Below, one piece after another: positions 11,772-21,519 of a stretch of 64,000 bases of DNA. Within the stretch, counting starts at the first letter, position 1; every line of letters begins with the position of its first letter. Both the position numbers and the translations under genes were made by a program. Source of the DNA: Ophioderma brevispina (Eukaryota; Echinodermata; Ophiuroidea; Amphilepidida; Ophiodermatidae); assembly GCA_023653785.1 (NCBI GenBank), contig JAMKCH010035069.1, positions 1-64,000 of the forward strand, in the 5' to 3' direction. The notes beneath the pieces were generated by a model. The model saw only the letters and a list, made by a program, of their open reading frames with translations. It was not told the origin of the DNA and did not search any database.

Positions 11772-12118
11772 GAGGTGCAACGAGAGATATTTGAGGCACC
11801 AAATATTGTGTCATAATAGTAATTTCAATAGATTAAACACTCATAATTGTTTCATTGTATTATGCTACAGAATGTCTTAACAGAAGAACAAAATGGTGAT
11901 TTTTGAGTTGCTTATTTTCAATGTAAACATAGGCTAAATTTTGGTATTTGCTCCTATACGAAATTACAATTTTCCCAATTTTTTTGTACCAAAGAAGCAT
12001 TCCTTAGCTTAATCTTTCAGATAAGGATAATTTTTTATGGAAAGCTTTACTCAGAGCAAAATCATAACTTTCGATTTTTTTATGAACATCCTGATACTGG
12101 GAAATCTCTGTTTGCCCT
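11772..12118 (-). mobile_element. TTAA-type MITE, GTGCAATGAGAG family
   Basis: The ends are (G)AGGTGCAACGAGAGAT on the left and AAATCTCTGTTTGCCCT on the right, between TTAA at 11,768-11,771 and 12,119-12,122. Its interior is the reverse complement of the copies at 29,648, 59,809 and 62,483, sharing the TTTGGTAC and ATACGAAATT blocks. 347 bp, non-coding. Confidence 0.75.
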
Positions 12119-12124
12119 TTAAAA

Positions 12125-13185
12125 TATGATGTTCAGGTTTTTTTATCTCGTGCATGCATTACTTTGTATCAAAGTTCAAAACAACACATACATTCCCCTG
12201 TCACTCATAAGATAAATGGGTTTGATACTTCTTATAAATCCACCAATTAAGCTGCCTTCTGGTGGGGAATATCTGAAGCATATCATGGCCAAGAGAGGTA
12301 AAGGTAATTTACGTACACTATGACATTTGTATCAAATTTGGATGCTCTTATTAATAGGATTGTAGCTTTCTCTGGTGGACCAATTATCATATGATAACAA
12401 CAAAATGTATTTCAATATGATTGTGCCTCTAGACATACACTAATTTAGAAAGGGTGTTTATTACATGAACAGTGATGGGAACTTGCTATCTCAAAACGAA
12501 ATATAGGAGAGAGAAAAAAATCAAATAGGTCAGAGAGGGGATAGAGAGAAAGATAGATGAGAAGAGTGTTGTGGCAAACTGTGGGCAATTTTGCATCCAG
12601 GAGAAGCACCATTTTTCATTTGTCACTGTGACCTGGTCTATAAGTTAAATAGGACTAATGTGGTTAGTGTGCAAAAGTAGATCGGTTTTACATTAAAGGC
12701 GCTATCAATGATTTTCCAACTAAATGGGAATGATAATTAAATAATCAATTTTTGCATGTCTGCAACTAATATAGGTTAATATATCATACACGTGATACTC
12801 AAGATCACCATATAAGGACATTGAACATTTTAGTCATCGTTCGGCCACTTCAAAATTAAATGGAGATTCATAGCTTGATACTAACTGGTCTCCTTTTCTA
12901 TCCACTTTTTCAGGTCGAAAACTGAACTTCTGAGAATTCTACAGACGTTCCTTCACTTTAAGGCTATTCTTGCAAATTCAAAAAAAAATTGTGGGTGGAT
13001 CGGCTTATAATCATCTTTAATTTGACCCCAATTTAGGCCAAAGTTGTTTGCAATCCCTCAGAAAATTGAGATTAAAATGCAAATGTTATTTTTATTTCAT
13101 CCCTGTAATTGTCAAGGGGTCCCCTCAGTTAGTACGCTCCTGATAGAGAAAGAGAGCGACTTGGAGATACTTCTTCTTAGCTTAT
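12125..13185. other. No gene recognised
   Basis: AT-rich, mostly unique DNA. A GA-rich patch lies at about 12,500-12,565. A possible decayed MITE end (TTAAAGGCGCTATCAATGAT) at about 12,695 resembles the CACTATCAGTGATT family but has no matching right end. Confidence 0.4.
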
Positions 13186-13189
13186 CCAC

Positions 13190-13680
13190 AAGTCATTAGT
13201 AATGGGTTGTGGTGGGTGTCAGAAATTACTCAACTTAGTAATCTGATCCGGGGCCGCGTGTATCCATGATAACGGACGCTCCTAACAGTGCCCACTTTTT
13301 TTTGAGACTGGGGGCGCGGATTGGGAACAATCAAGGGTTTTCACCAACCCTAACTCTTTCTTCGAGTCGCTCGTCACCTCCACGTTTCCTATCTCTGTGT
13401 CCCTGTATCCCTTTGTTTTCCTCCTGATACGGTACCGACGGCTTAACCGTTCTCTCCGTGAAGGCGGAGCTTTCATGATTTCATTTGCCCAATTCCCAAG
13501 TTAACCGTGGGGAGAGCGCAGTATTTTGTATCTACATCAATGCTTGTATATAGATTAAATCCAGAATTGAGCACCTGAAAATAACGTCCCAGCAAGTGAC
13601 CCCATGGATCGAACCCGAGCATTTTTTTGGTAAATTTGCACCCAGCAGCACCCTACCGCTAGCCGCGGCTCTCTCTCTTG
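13190..13680 (-). mobile_element. tRNA-derived SINE, minus-strand copy
   Basis: Read on the minus strand, the head near 13,672 has a decayed A-box-like GCGGTAGGGTG and a B box GGGTTCGATCC (complement of 13,606-13,616). A body follows with GGGAATTGGGCAAATGAA, AGGAGCGTCCGT and ATACACGCGG. The same head and body in the same order form the element at 36,262-36,730. Internal A and B boxes are the RNA polymerase III promoter of tRNA-derived SINEs. The Arg-rich frame at 13,282-13,476 lies inside the SINE body and is not a gene. Confidence 0.7.
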
Positions 13681-13845
13681 GAGACTGAGATTGACGAGAT
13701 AGAACAGGGAGAGAGAGAGAGACAACAGAGCTACGGTGACAGACAACCAGGGCAGCAGAAGAGACAGCATGAAAGTGCCATGTAACTTTTCATCATACAA
13801 AGTATGGGTGGGTGAATTTAGGGATGTGGGGAGTTGTTGCAAGGA

Positions 13846-14385
13846 AAAGATATCCTTTGACTATGAAAGGTATGGTACATGTATAAGAGTTGTGTGAGAT
13901 CAGTGGTGCTGTATGGGAGCTAGACGTAGTGTCTGAGCAAAAATGAGATGGGGATTCTGATATCTGAGGAAGACAGAGCGACAATGATAAAGTGCTGTGT
14001 GTGTGGTGAATTTGTGGATAGATAAAGACTGAGGACTTGATTTGCAAATTGTTGGGTTGGAAGAGGCGCTGGACCGTTGCAAAGGCGAATATTGTACGTT
14101 GGTATGGACTGTGTTGAGGAAGGATGACGAGCATGCCTTAGGAAGGGCCTTTGAGTTTGAGGTGGAGAGTAGTTCAAGGAGAAGGGGACGTCCAAAGAAG
14201 ACATGGAAGAGCAAGTGGAGGAGAGAGTTGGAGGGTTGGGTTGAGGATTGGAGGATGCATTGAATATGGTGAAGTGGAAGGAAGAAGTAAGGCGATTGCT
14301 GACAGTGTGAGGTGAATCCGCCACCCCGTTTACGGGAACAAAACCGGAATTTAAAACTTTGGATTTACTACTAACTACTACTAAT
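13846..14385 (+). pseudogene. LINE reverse transcriptase C-terminal fragment
   Basis: Across frameshifts, the plus strand encodes the end of a non-LTR retrotransposon ORF2. Recognisable parts are a VVLYGS-like motif region, MVGLEEALDR, a VLRKDDEHAL stretch, AFEFEVE and RRRGRPKKTWKSK, the usual spacing for this LINE C-terminus. Only the last part of the protein is left, with stops in the upstream portion. It ends in ACTACTAACTACTACTAAT, probably the 3' microsatellite tail. It differs from the LINE at 19.4-23.7 kb in sequence and tail, so at least two LINE families are present. Confidence 0.7.
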
Positions 14386-14615
14386 ATTTGATCCGTCCAT
14401 TCTGTAATTTATTTGCTTTTTTGATCATTCAAATTGCACTACGCTTATGACATAAGTGAATCCATTCTGTATTTTAATTTACAACCAGTCCTTTTGGTGG
14501 CCATTTGATCTAATATCCATTGACAGGGTGTATACCCCTACACGTTTTTTTTTTTCTTCAACTTTTAAACCTGATAAAAAAACAAACAAACACACAACAT
14601 AATCCACAAAATATG

Positions 14616-14901
14616 CAATGGCATACTGGCGGGGGGGGGGGGGGGCAATTTGCCCCTCTGGCTCGAATAAGCGGGACGATATGGAATAATATGCATATGA
14701 AAGTCCCTCTTTTCAAGGAATTTAAGCCTAAATTTGGGCAAAATTAAGAAAAATTTTGGTACTTTTTCGCATGACAGCATTTGGTGTCAAGTTTCGGACT
14801 TATTGGCGCCAATCATCGGGACGACTTAGGAATTTGCCTCTCTGGCGGGACGACTTGGGAATTTGCCCCCTCTGGATCGACTGTCCTCAGCTATGCCACT
14901 G
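14616..14901 (+). mobile_element. hAT-like MITE with 8-9-bp target duplication
   Basis: The termini are CAATGGCATACTGG on the left and CTATGCCACTG on the right, a variant of the common CAGTGGCRTAnCCAGGGG ends. AAAATATG immediately precedes the left end (14,608-14,615), and AAAAATATG immediately follows the right end (14,902-14,910). An 8-bp target duplication with CAGTGG-like ends fits hAT transposons. The inside holds a G18 run and three related GGGACGA..TTTGCC blocks. Confidence 0.65.
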
Positions 14902-14910
14902 AAAAATATG

Positions 14911-15535
14911 CCTACCTGGTATCAAAGAAAATAAGCAAGACCTGTTTGGAGGGGTGGAATCGTAACAGTAGTTAATGAGATATTGACTTGGATTTATTTG
15001 ATCACTGAGAGAAAGGAGACTTTTTGATTTTCTGTATGCCTGTATTTAAATTCAGCTGTTTGGAAAGTTAAGATTGAATGATTTTAAAAAATTGTGATAA
15101 AGCAAATAAACAAAGTAACAAAATTGCTATTCTTGTTTGTTATTTTGTTAATAAAAAACAAACAAACCCATGTCAATGCAAGGTCTCTTCTGCCCGTTTG
15201 TGTTGTTGGTGTTTTTGTTTTTTGGCCATTGCTAATTCTGATTTCATTTATATTCTAATTTAGTTGTGACCTGCGCCACGTCAATTATCTCTCAATGCAA
15301 ACTTTTGTAGTAAAGGTTTTTTCTTTCAATAATATTATGATTATTTCTTTTTAGTGTCCTGAAAGTTCAAGGATGATAACAAAAGGTCCCCAGGACTGTT
15401 TTCCTATTAAATTTCACTGATGCAAATTAGAATGGTCCCAGATCCTATATAATTTTATATTTTGAGTGAAATCTTAATTTTTTGGCAAAGGGTCTCAACA
15501 GAACTAAGCAGTTTAAAAGAAACTGATGCAGTTGG
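14911..15535. other. No gene recognised
   Basis: AT-rich DNA with A/T homopolymers. An AACAAACAAA / TTTGTTTG pair near 15,140-15,180 is low complexity. Nothing coding is seen. Confidence 0.4.
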
Positions 15536-15539
15536 TTAA

Positions 15540-15800
15540 AGGCTGACTCATAGATTTCCCGAGAATGGCCGCAACTCAAATTTAAACAAATCGTGTTTTT
15601 TGCATTCTTGTGCACCTACTAATCACTGTGTGAAATACTAAGCTCAATCAAAGTCCTCATAGAGAAAATCACAACTTTGTTATAAAATTCCTGATCCGTA
15701 AATTTTGTTATACCCATGTTCCTATGGAAACTGTTGTACTGTGCACAAATGTTTACTGCCTGAAAATGAAAATGGATTCATCTCTAACTTTAGTTCTGAT
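15540..15800 (+). mobile_element. TTAA-type MITE, ACTCAGAG family, 3'-truncated
   Basis: After TTAA (15,536-15,539) the sequence AGGCTGACTCATAGATTTCC opens an alignment with 10,308-10,600 through AATCACTGTGTGAA, AATCACAACTT and GATTCATCTCTAAC. The right terminal repeat is missing. Confidence 0.65.
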
Positions 15801-15956
15801 ACTATTTTAAATTACAGTTGTTGATATAATTTAAGCAAGTTCTCAATGGAAACTAAGGTCCTCTTATCAATAGAAAACAAGGCGAACTCGTATTTACACG
15901 ATGCGTAAAATAAGTCCCCGCCGAAATGGCGCGATCACTAACATGCGATAATACAA

Positions 15957-16472
15957 CTACAACACCCAACCCCCTCCCAACACCACCCCTCCCCAACACC
16001 CCGCAAAACCCACCCCCTCCCCAACATCCCGCATCACCACCCCCTCGCCCACAACGCCCCATCCCCACACCCCACCCCCGTCCCCAACACTCCGCAACAC
16101 CCCACCACCTCCCCAACACTCGCACACCACCCGCTCCTTAACACCCCTCACAACACTCCAACCCCGACAACACCACCCCCACCCCGTAACCCGCCTCCCC
16201 CTTCCCCACACACCCTGCAAACACACCACTCCCCCACCAACACCCCACAAGACTACCCCTCCCCACCTGCAACATCCTCACCCTAAACACCCCGCAACAC
16301 TCCAACACCCTGCAACAACCCCCTCCCACACCATGCAATCACCCCACCCCCTCCCAACACCATGCAACACTCCCCACCCCCCCTCCCAACACCTGCAATA
16401 AACCCACCCCCTCCCCACCACCCCGCAACAAAACACCCCCCCACCCCCATCCCCAACAACCCCACGCCCTCC
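15957..16472 (+). repeat. C-rich minisatellite
   Basis: About 515 bp of degenerate repeats around CCCCTCCCCAACACC, nearly free of G on this strand. Several overlapping frames run through it on both strands (Pro-rich on plus, Gly/Val-rich on minus). These are a composition artefact. The strand asymmetry gives a G-rich complement that could form quadruplexes. Confidence 0.85.
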
Positions 16473-17082
16473 ATATGGATAGTAGTCTCCTGTAGCAAAT
16501 GAATCTTTTTGCTATCCGAACGACCGTTTCAGAGATACAGCACTTAAGCATATTTTAAATTATCTCATTTGCATACGTAATCCGCTTTATCAATACTTTC
16601 AAATTGCAAAAAGATGTGCACCATGACATCCTCATGCAGCGCAAAATTTTGTGAGTATCCGATGTACCGTTCCAAAATATAGAGCCATTAACCCTGCTTT
16701 TTGCATATTAATTAGCTCATTTGCATTTTCAATTTGCCCGAAATTCCCAATCTAATCAGGTCGAGAACTCTTCACAGCCCGCTTCCTTCCACCCAAGTAC
16801 ATCATTATACGCATTACGAACTCCAGAAACTTGCACAGGCCTTGCAGAAAATTTCATAAATTATCAAATTGATACTTAATTAGCATATTTAGACGCCCCC
16901 AAATCTAATCAGTTCGAGAACTCTCAACCCGCTTCTTTCCCACCATTTACATCATGTGTCGCCCTTTACGGAACTCCAGAGAATCGTATACAACGTGGGT
17001 TAACATTTTTATCACGGACGGACGACGGACGACAGACCTGCTCATTTCATCTCCCGTTCCGAACATCGTTCGGGGGACCTAA
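16473..17082 (+). mobile_element. Helitron-like non-autonomous element, 3' part
   Basis: Two diverged internal copies of a block (AATCTAATCAG(G/T)TCGAGAACTCT at about 16,750 and 16,903) are followed by a GACGGACGACGGACG tract. A short hairpin comes next (CCGAAC atc GTTCGG at about 17,059-17,074), and the end is GGGGGACCTAA followed by T. A hairpin a few bases before CTRR, with T next, is the Helitron 3' signature. The minisatellite just upstream (15,957-16,472) may belong to the same element, since such elements in marine invertebrates often carry internal tandem repeats. I could not define the 5' TC end. Confidence 0.4.
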
Positions 17083-17155
17083 TCAGTAGTCATATGTAAA
17101 AGAGCAGTAGTCAATAGAAGACCCAAGCAAAAGATGGAGCTATTGATATAAAGGA

Positions 17156-17163
<8 letters not shown>

Positions 17164-17197
<34 letters not shown>
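17164..17197 (+). repeat. Poly(A) tract of 34 bases
   Basis: An uninterrupted A34 run. It could be a retroposed tail or a simple A-tract. The 80 bp before it matches no retroelement I recognise. Confidence 0.9.
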
Positions 17198-17199
<2 letters not shown>

Positions 17200-18090
17200 A
17201 ATTATGCTTTTTTTTATCCTGTCACCATATAATGGCAAGAGAATACAATTATCTATGGTGTCAAATACCTCACAGTTATGATAAGTCAATTTACGTATTC
17301 CATTAATGTGACATAGCGGAATAATTATTGTACGTTAATTTCTATACGAGACTCCTCCTCTTTAACAATAATATGCGCAAACTAAAACTCGATGCGAGAT
17401 ATATGTAGTGGTCTCATATGGCATGAATACATTTTACCATTTTGCGTACTTTGTTTTCATTCACCGCGATACGGGGATTCCCTCGTCTTCCCATGCTTTT
17501 TTTTATACGCGCGTGAGAGCACTTTGATTTGACATAGATTCTGCCTCCAGGTATTCGGGAAAAATAAATCGTTGGGACAATAGTTTTTTAAAAGCTTAAA
17601 CAAAGTTGTTCATTTGCATTAATACAGTTCTTTCAAGCTTCTTAATACATCACAACAATCCAAACCATTTTATGGATGCTACACTCCAAGTGGAATGATC
17701 AACTGGTAAACTAGAGCATTCAATACAATCGGCACTAGGACTATTTTAACAAAACCACTACACTAGTTGAAAAACAAACTAGCCATCGCGATAGCACATC
17801 GATGTAGGGTATTAATATTACGCTACCACGTATTCAAACTATTGTCATGGGTCCCATGCCAGGGAGAGATTTAATTTCTATCGTGAAATTTAGCGCCTTC
17901 ATTCAAAATTGTCAAATCTATTGTGTTAATAACGACCTCTTTCGTGTCAAGAATCGCAGTGTTTTTTAATTTAAGTGTTTTTATTGGTTTTCATTCAGAC
18001 TTTGGAATAATTGTGTAGTTAATAATTTGTGCTCAATATATTATTGTTTATTGGCGCAATGTGTCATGATGATAAAACCTTGCCGCAGTG
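17200..18090. other. No gene recognised
   Basis: Unique-looking AT-rich DNA. No long ORF, no terminal repeats and no tRNA-like boxes are seen. Confidence 0.4.
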
Positions 18091-18091
18091 C

Positions 18092-18211
18092 ATTATTCTA
18101 GATAATTGCCCTTGACCGTATGGGTCCGTGCAAGTCAGAGCCCTCGAGCCTTTTCGGCTCTCCAGATACCTGCACGGACCCATACGGTGAAGTGCAATTA
18201 TCTAGAATAAT
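18092..18211. repeat. Near-perfect long hairpin
   Basis: The outer arms ATTATTCTAGATAATTGC and GCAATTATCTAGAATAAT pair perfectly (18 bp). After a small unpaired part, ACCGTATGGGTCCGTGCA pairs perfectly with TGCACGGACCCATACGGT (18 bp). The 38-bp loop contains a smaller GAGCC..CTTTTCGGCTC stem. Total 120 bp. Such intact symmetry implies a young foldback MITE or a hairpin maintained for function. I see no clear target duplication beyond weak similarity of the flanks. Confidence 0.85.
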
Positions 18212-19430
18212 CCTGTGTGCGTTCCTATATCTTTGTAGAGGTCAGTGGTTGAAATGCAGCTTCTAACTATTTAAGCTCTTGACTCCTTCACCATTCTTAC
18301 CATGTTTCGCTTTGCGTCTTTAAATCACTAAGTTTCCATTGTGACTCCAATCAGCAACAGTACTCATGGGGTTACGAGATATCAGCCATTGAATTGCTAC
18401 ATAATAACATTATAGCTATACTGCTTAATTTTGAGATGTACCTTTTAGACATCATCTGGGTTATTATCAACTCCCAGTCTATATATAGGTATATATCATG
18501 ATTGTTTTTTGGAATAAAAGATTATAAGATTACTACATTCTTTGTTGTCAAGTCCTTGCATGTATCTCTGCATGGAAAAACCTCCAGAAAGGATTAGCAG
18601 TATGCTTCTACATGAACGGAAGTGCTAACGATCGCGCTTCCCTCCGTGCTTGTAATTTTACAATTGAGAACATGGAAAATGTTTTTACTTTAGTAAGTTA
18701 ACCCCCTTTGGGCTCTCGAGGAACGTGTATAATCATTTTGAGTTCCATCACTTAAATTTTGGAGGTAATTTTCAAAATTAATGCATGTTCACGAGCCATG
18801 AGTCATAGGATCACTCCAAAAATGAGTCAAAATGAGTCTATTTCTTAGGTCAGTGTCAGATTAAAAATTTGCCGATCCATACTCATTCTCCCCGTTTTCT
18901 TGCAAGGTTTCTCTGAGAACGTTGGTTGTCCTTCCATCCTCCTGCACCTAAAACCTTATTTCTTCCCATAAATCGGTCCTCACTGTATCTGCTGGAGGTA
19001 TCCCTTGAATTTAATGCTATTGCAATTTTGGGGTTCTTCCTGGCAAAAAATGCCAATGTTATAATTAAAGAGGCATTGCGGGATCCACAGCCTCGTCCCC
19101 CCGAACCTTACCTAAAAAATGTTGAAATTTTTATATCACTGACGTTAGGCCTTGTAATCCACGTGTGCCCGATCTTACTTGCAAATTCCGGCTCGCATCT
19201 GTAAGAAATTCTCCATTTTTTATTTCGTCTGTAAACGACAGAAATACCGCACAGTAGCCTATGCCGGGACCTATGGACCGCGGAACAGCAATTGCTCATA
19301 ACACAAAACCGCAAGCTCGGGATCAGCTCAAATTTTGAGAATAAGTTTTTCTCAAGGATATCTAGTTAGTGATCAATGAATAAAACCAGAAGGTGCTGGA
19401 ATAACGAAATGTACCTTAAATAATCACTGT
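18212..19430. other. No gene recognised
   Basis: AT-rich DNA of ordinary look. The 92-codon frame at 18,926-19,204 shows no domain I recognise and no splice context that supports it. Confidence 0.4.
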
Positions 19431-19436
19431 ACCTGA

Positions 19437-20620
19437 ACGCTGCTCTTTTGGCTTCATGGGCCTGGATTTAGTAAGCCTGACTTTGGCCTACACACCAATC
19501 GTTGTTCTGCTTGGATTTCTTCCAAAGATACAGAATGCGAGCTACTGAATTCAGTCTCACGAAGATGAGTCATTTTTCTGTTGCAGTATCACCTGGATGG
19601 ACCAGGCCAAAGCCCATGGCTGCTTGATGGAAACAGCCATTGCTTAACTCTGTCCGCTTGCTGCATCGTGATGGTATTGATGCGGGGTTTACCAGCTTGT
19701 TTAGAGGCGCGTGCATCTCGGTGGTTGCAGTCGAATCTTACACCAGACCAGGCATGTTCTGTATCACAGTCTGCACTATGGTAAGCCTAGTGAGGTTGAT
19801 GGCATTGATGAAGGATCGCCTTGTGATGATCAGGTCACGTTGAAATGTCCAGTGCTTGGAGTGTGGGTGATGCCAGGATACTTTGTGCTGAGGTTGGGTC
19901 TTGAAACAGGGTTGGCACACACGGTTATGTAGGAGCACAATTCAAAGAAGACGTTGTCCATTGTCATTAGTCTTACCGACACCAAAGTTTCCAATGCAAG
20001 ATGGCCAGGACTCGTTGTCAGAACCCACTCTCGCATTGAAATCACCCGAGAAGGAGTGTTTCATCCTTTGGATCCTTGATTACGGCTTTCAAATGTTGTC
20101 ATAGAATTCATCTGCTTCAGAAGTGGAAGCCAGGGTTGGAGCATAAACACTAATGAGGGAGACTGGGCATCGCTGGTGTTAAGGCGAAGTGTCAGAAGCC
20201 GTTCTTATCCACCGTTACCAGGCTCCACTGCACTCAGTAAGGAGTTACTAACTGCAAACCAACCCACCACCAATTCACGAGGTTTCTTCTGCTGATTTCC
20301 CTTGCCAAAAAATGTGTGTAGGCCTTTTCCTTGAGTGTACCCGAATCTGCTAGACGTGTTGCTTGTAAGGTGCTATGTCGACTTGAAGCTTAGAGCTCAT
20401 TAATTAATGATGGCTGTCTTTGCGAATATCATTGATATCTTTGAGATTGTCACTTAAACCAGGTGTCATGGTCGCACATTCCAACATCCCAGCTTGAGGG
20501 TAGTTGTCCTTCTTTGGTTTCTTATCTTGATTGCCAGTTGCAGTAGCTGCAGTCAGCTTTTCATGAATGTCGCCACATCCCCCCTGCACCCTATGAGAAT
20601 ACTAACTGTGACTGGACAGC
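19437..20620 (-). pseudogene. LINE endonuclease half, inverted
   Basis: The minus strand, read from 20,620 down, encodes the N-terminal part of a LINE ORF2 in several broken frames. Recognised in order are LECATMTPGLSDNLKDINDI (about 20,495), a degenerate WQGKS region, LISVYAPTL (about 20,150), LLLGDFNARVGSDNESWPS (about 20,040), NGQRL, HKVSWHHPHSKHW and DLIITRR (about 19,820), then linker sequence to about 19,440. GDFNARVG and the SVYAP strand are hallmarks of the apurinic-type endonuclease that nicks the genomic target. At least three frameshifts and in-frame stops make it dead. It belongs with the reverse transcriptase at 21,520-23,652, which is on the other strand. Confidence 0.85.
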
Positions 20621-21519
20621 CCCCAATTGGGCTGGGGCTGGCCCAGCTTAAGGCGGGCTGTAGCTGTCCAGTGAGATGCGATGGTCTCTCCCACCGTCGG
20701 AACTAGCCCCTGGCGCTATGCTCTACGCCAATCGAGCAAAGTAGCTTAAAACCAATAACTGCTACTTCCCGTGTTTTGTTTTCTACGCGATGAAGTGAGC
20801 TGGAGGGGCCTCTCCAGGGCGCAAGCCAGGGCAATTGCTAGGAGATCCATATTTTTCCCATGCCATGAATCCCCCTCTCCACGCTTGAAGACAAACTCGA
20901 AAAGTACGTCGGAACCGATCCAGTTTGGTGCCAGCAGCGTCACAGGAGTTGCCAAACTGGTGCTGAGTAGAGCAGCAGTCGCCTTCGGGACTCCAACTCC
21001 GGATTTATCCTCAGGGTTGTCTCCCCCAAGCCTTTCCTGCAATCAGGTGGGTGGGGGGGGGGGGTAGTCACAAGCAGCATATACTATAAAGTCTGGAACC
21101 CACTGGCCGTTTGAACCTGGTTGGTTTTCTTCCGTCCATGCTGGATGTTCAGTCACATAAGTTATGTAATGGCCTAATCACGAGCCTAACCTATAAAGAT
21201 ATAAAGGAAAGTGTAAAGCATTTGGTCCAGTTGCCAACCAAACCGCAGTATGGCGATACCACCTTGCCACCAACCACCGACCATTTGTGAGTATGTCCAC
21301 GCAGGCAATGTATTGTTGGTATCAGACTCTGACCATTCCAGGGCCCCCATGTGCCTTTGACCCTACCTAACGGATGTTTATCCAACTAAACCTAGGCACT
21401 GGAGTGCTGAGAAGAAATAAGAACTAAACGGAGGAAAAAAGAGCTATGGGAGGGAAGGTTTCTCAAAATCCTCACTACTGGAATAGACACAAAGCCAGCC
21501 CACCACTCAGGAGGTCGTG
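20621..21519 (-). mobile_element. Probable LINE 5' UTR and inversion junction
   Basis: This stretch lies between the start of the inverted endonuclease and the first reverse-transcriptase-side codons. No ORF motif is present. It has several short direct words such as GGGCTGGGGCTGGCCC and a G12 run at about 21,051. The simplest reading is the 5' untranslated part of the same LINE, inverted with the endonuclease, with the junction to forward sequence close to 21,520. Part of it could be an independent insertion. Confidence 0.4.

Noticed and set aside
12690..12965. MITE of the CACTATCAGTGATT family starting at TTAAAGGCGCTATCAATGAT
   Set aside because: The left end is similar, but the interior does not align and no right terminal repeat was found.
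13555..14324. Cluster of overlapping minus-strand Ser/Pro/His-rich ORFs
   Set aside because: They are antisense shadows of the SINE head, a GA-rich patch and the LINE reverse transcriptase tail.
15853..16551. Overlapping Gly/Val-rich and Pro-rich ORFs up to about 97 codons
   Set aside because: Produced by the C-rich minisatellite; all frames open because stop codons need A/T.
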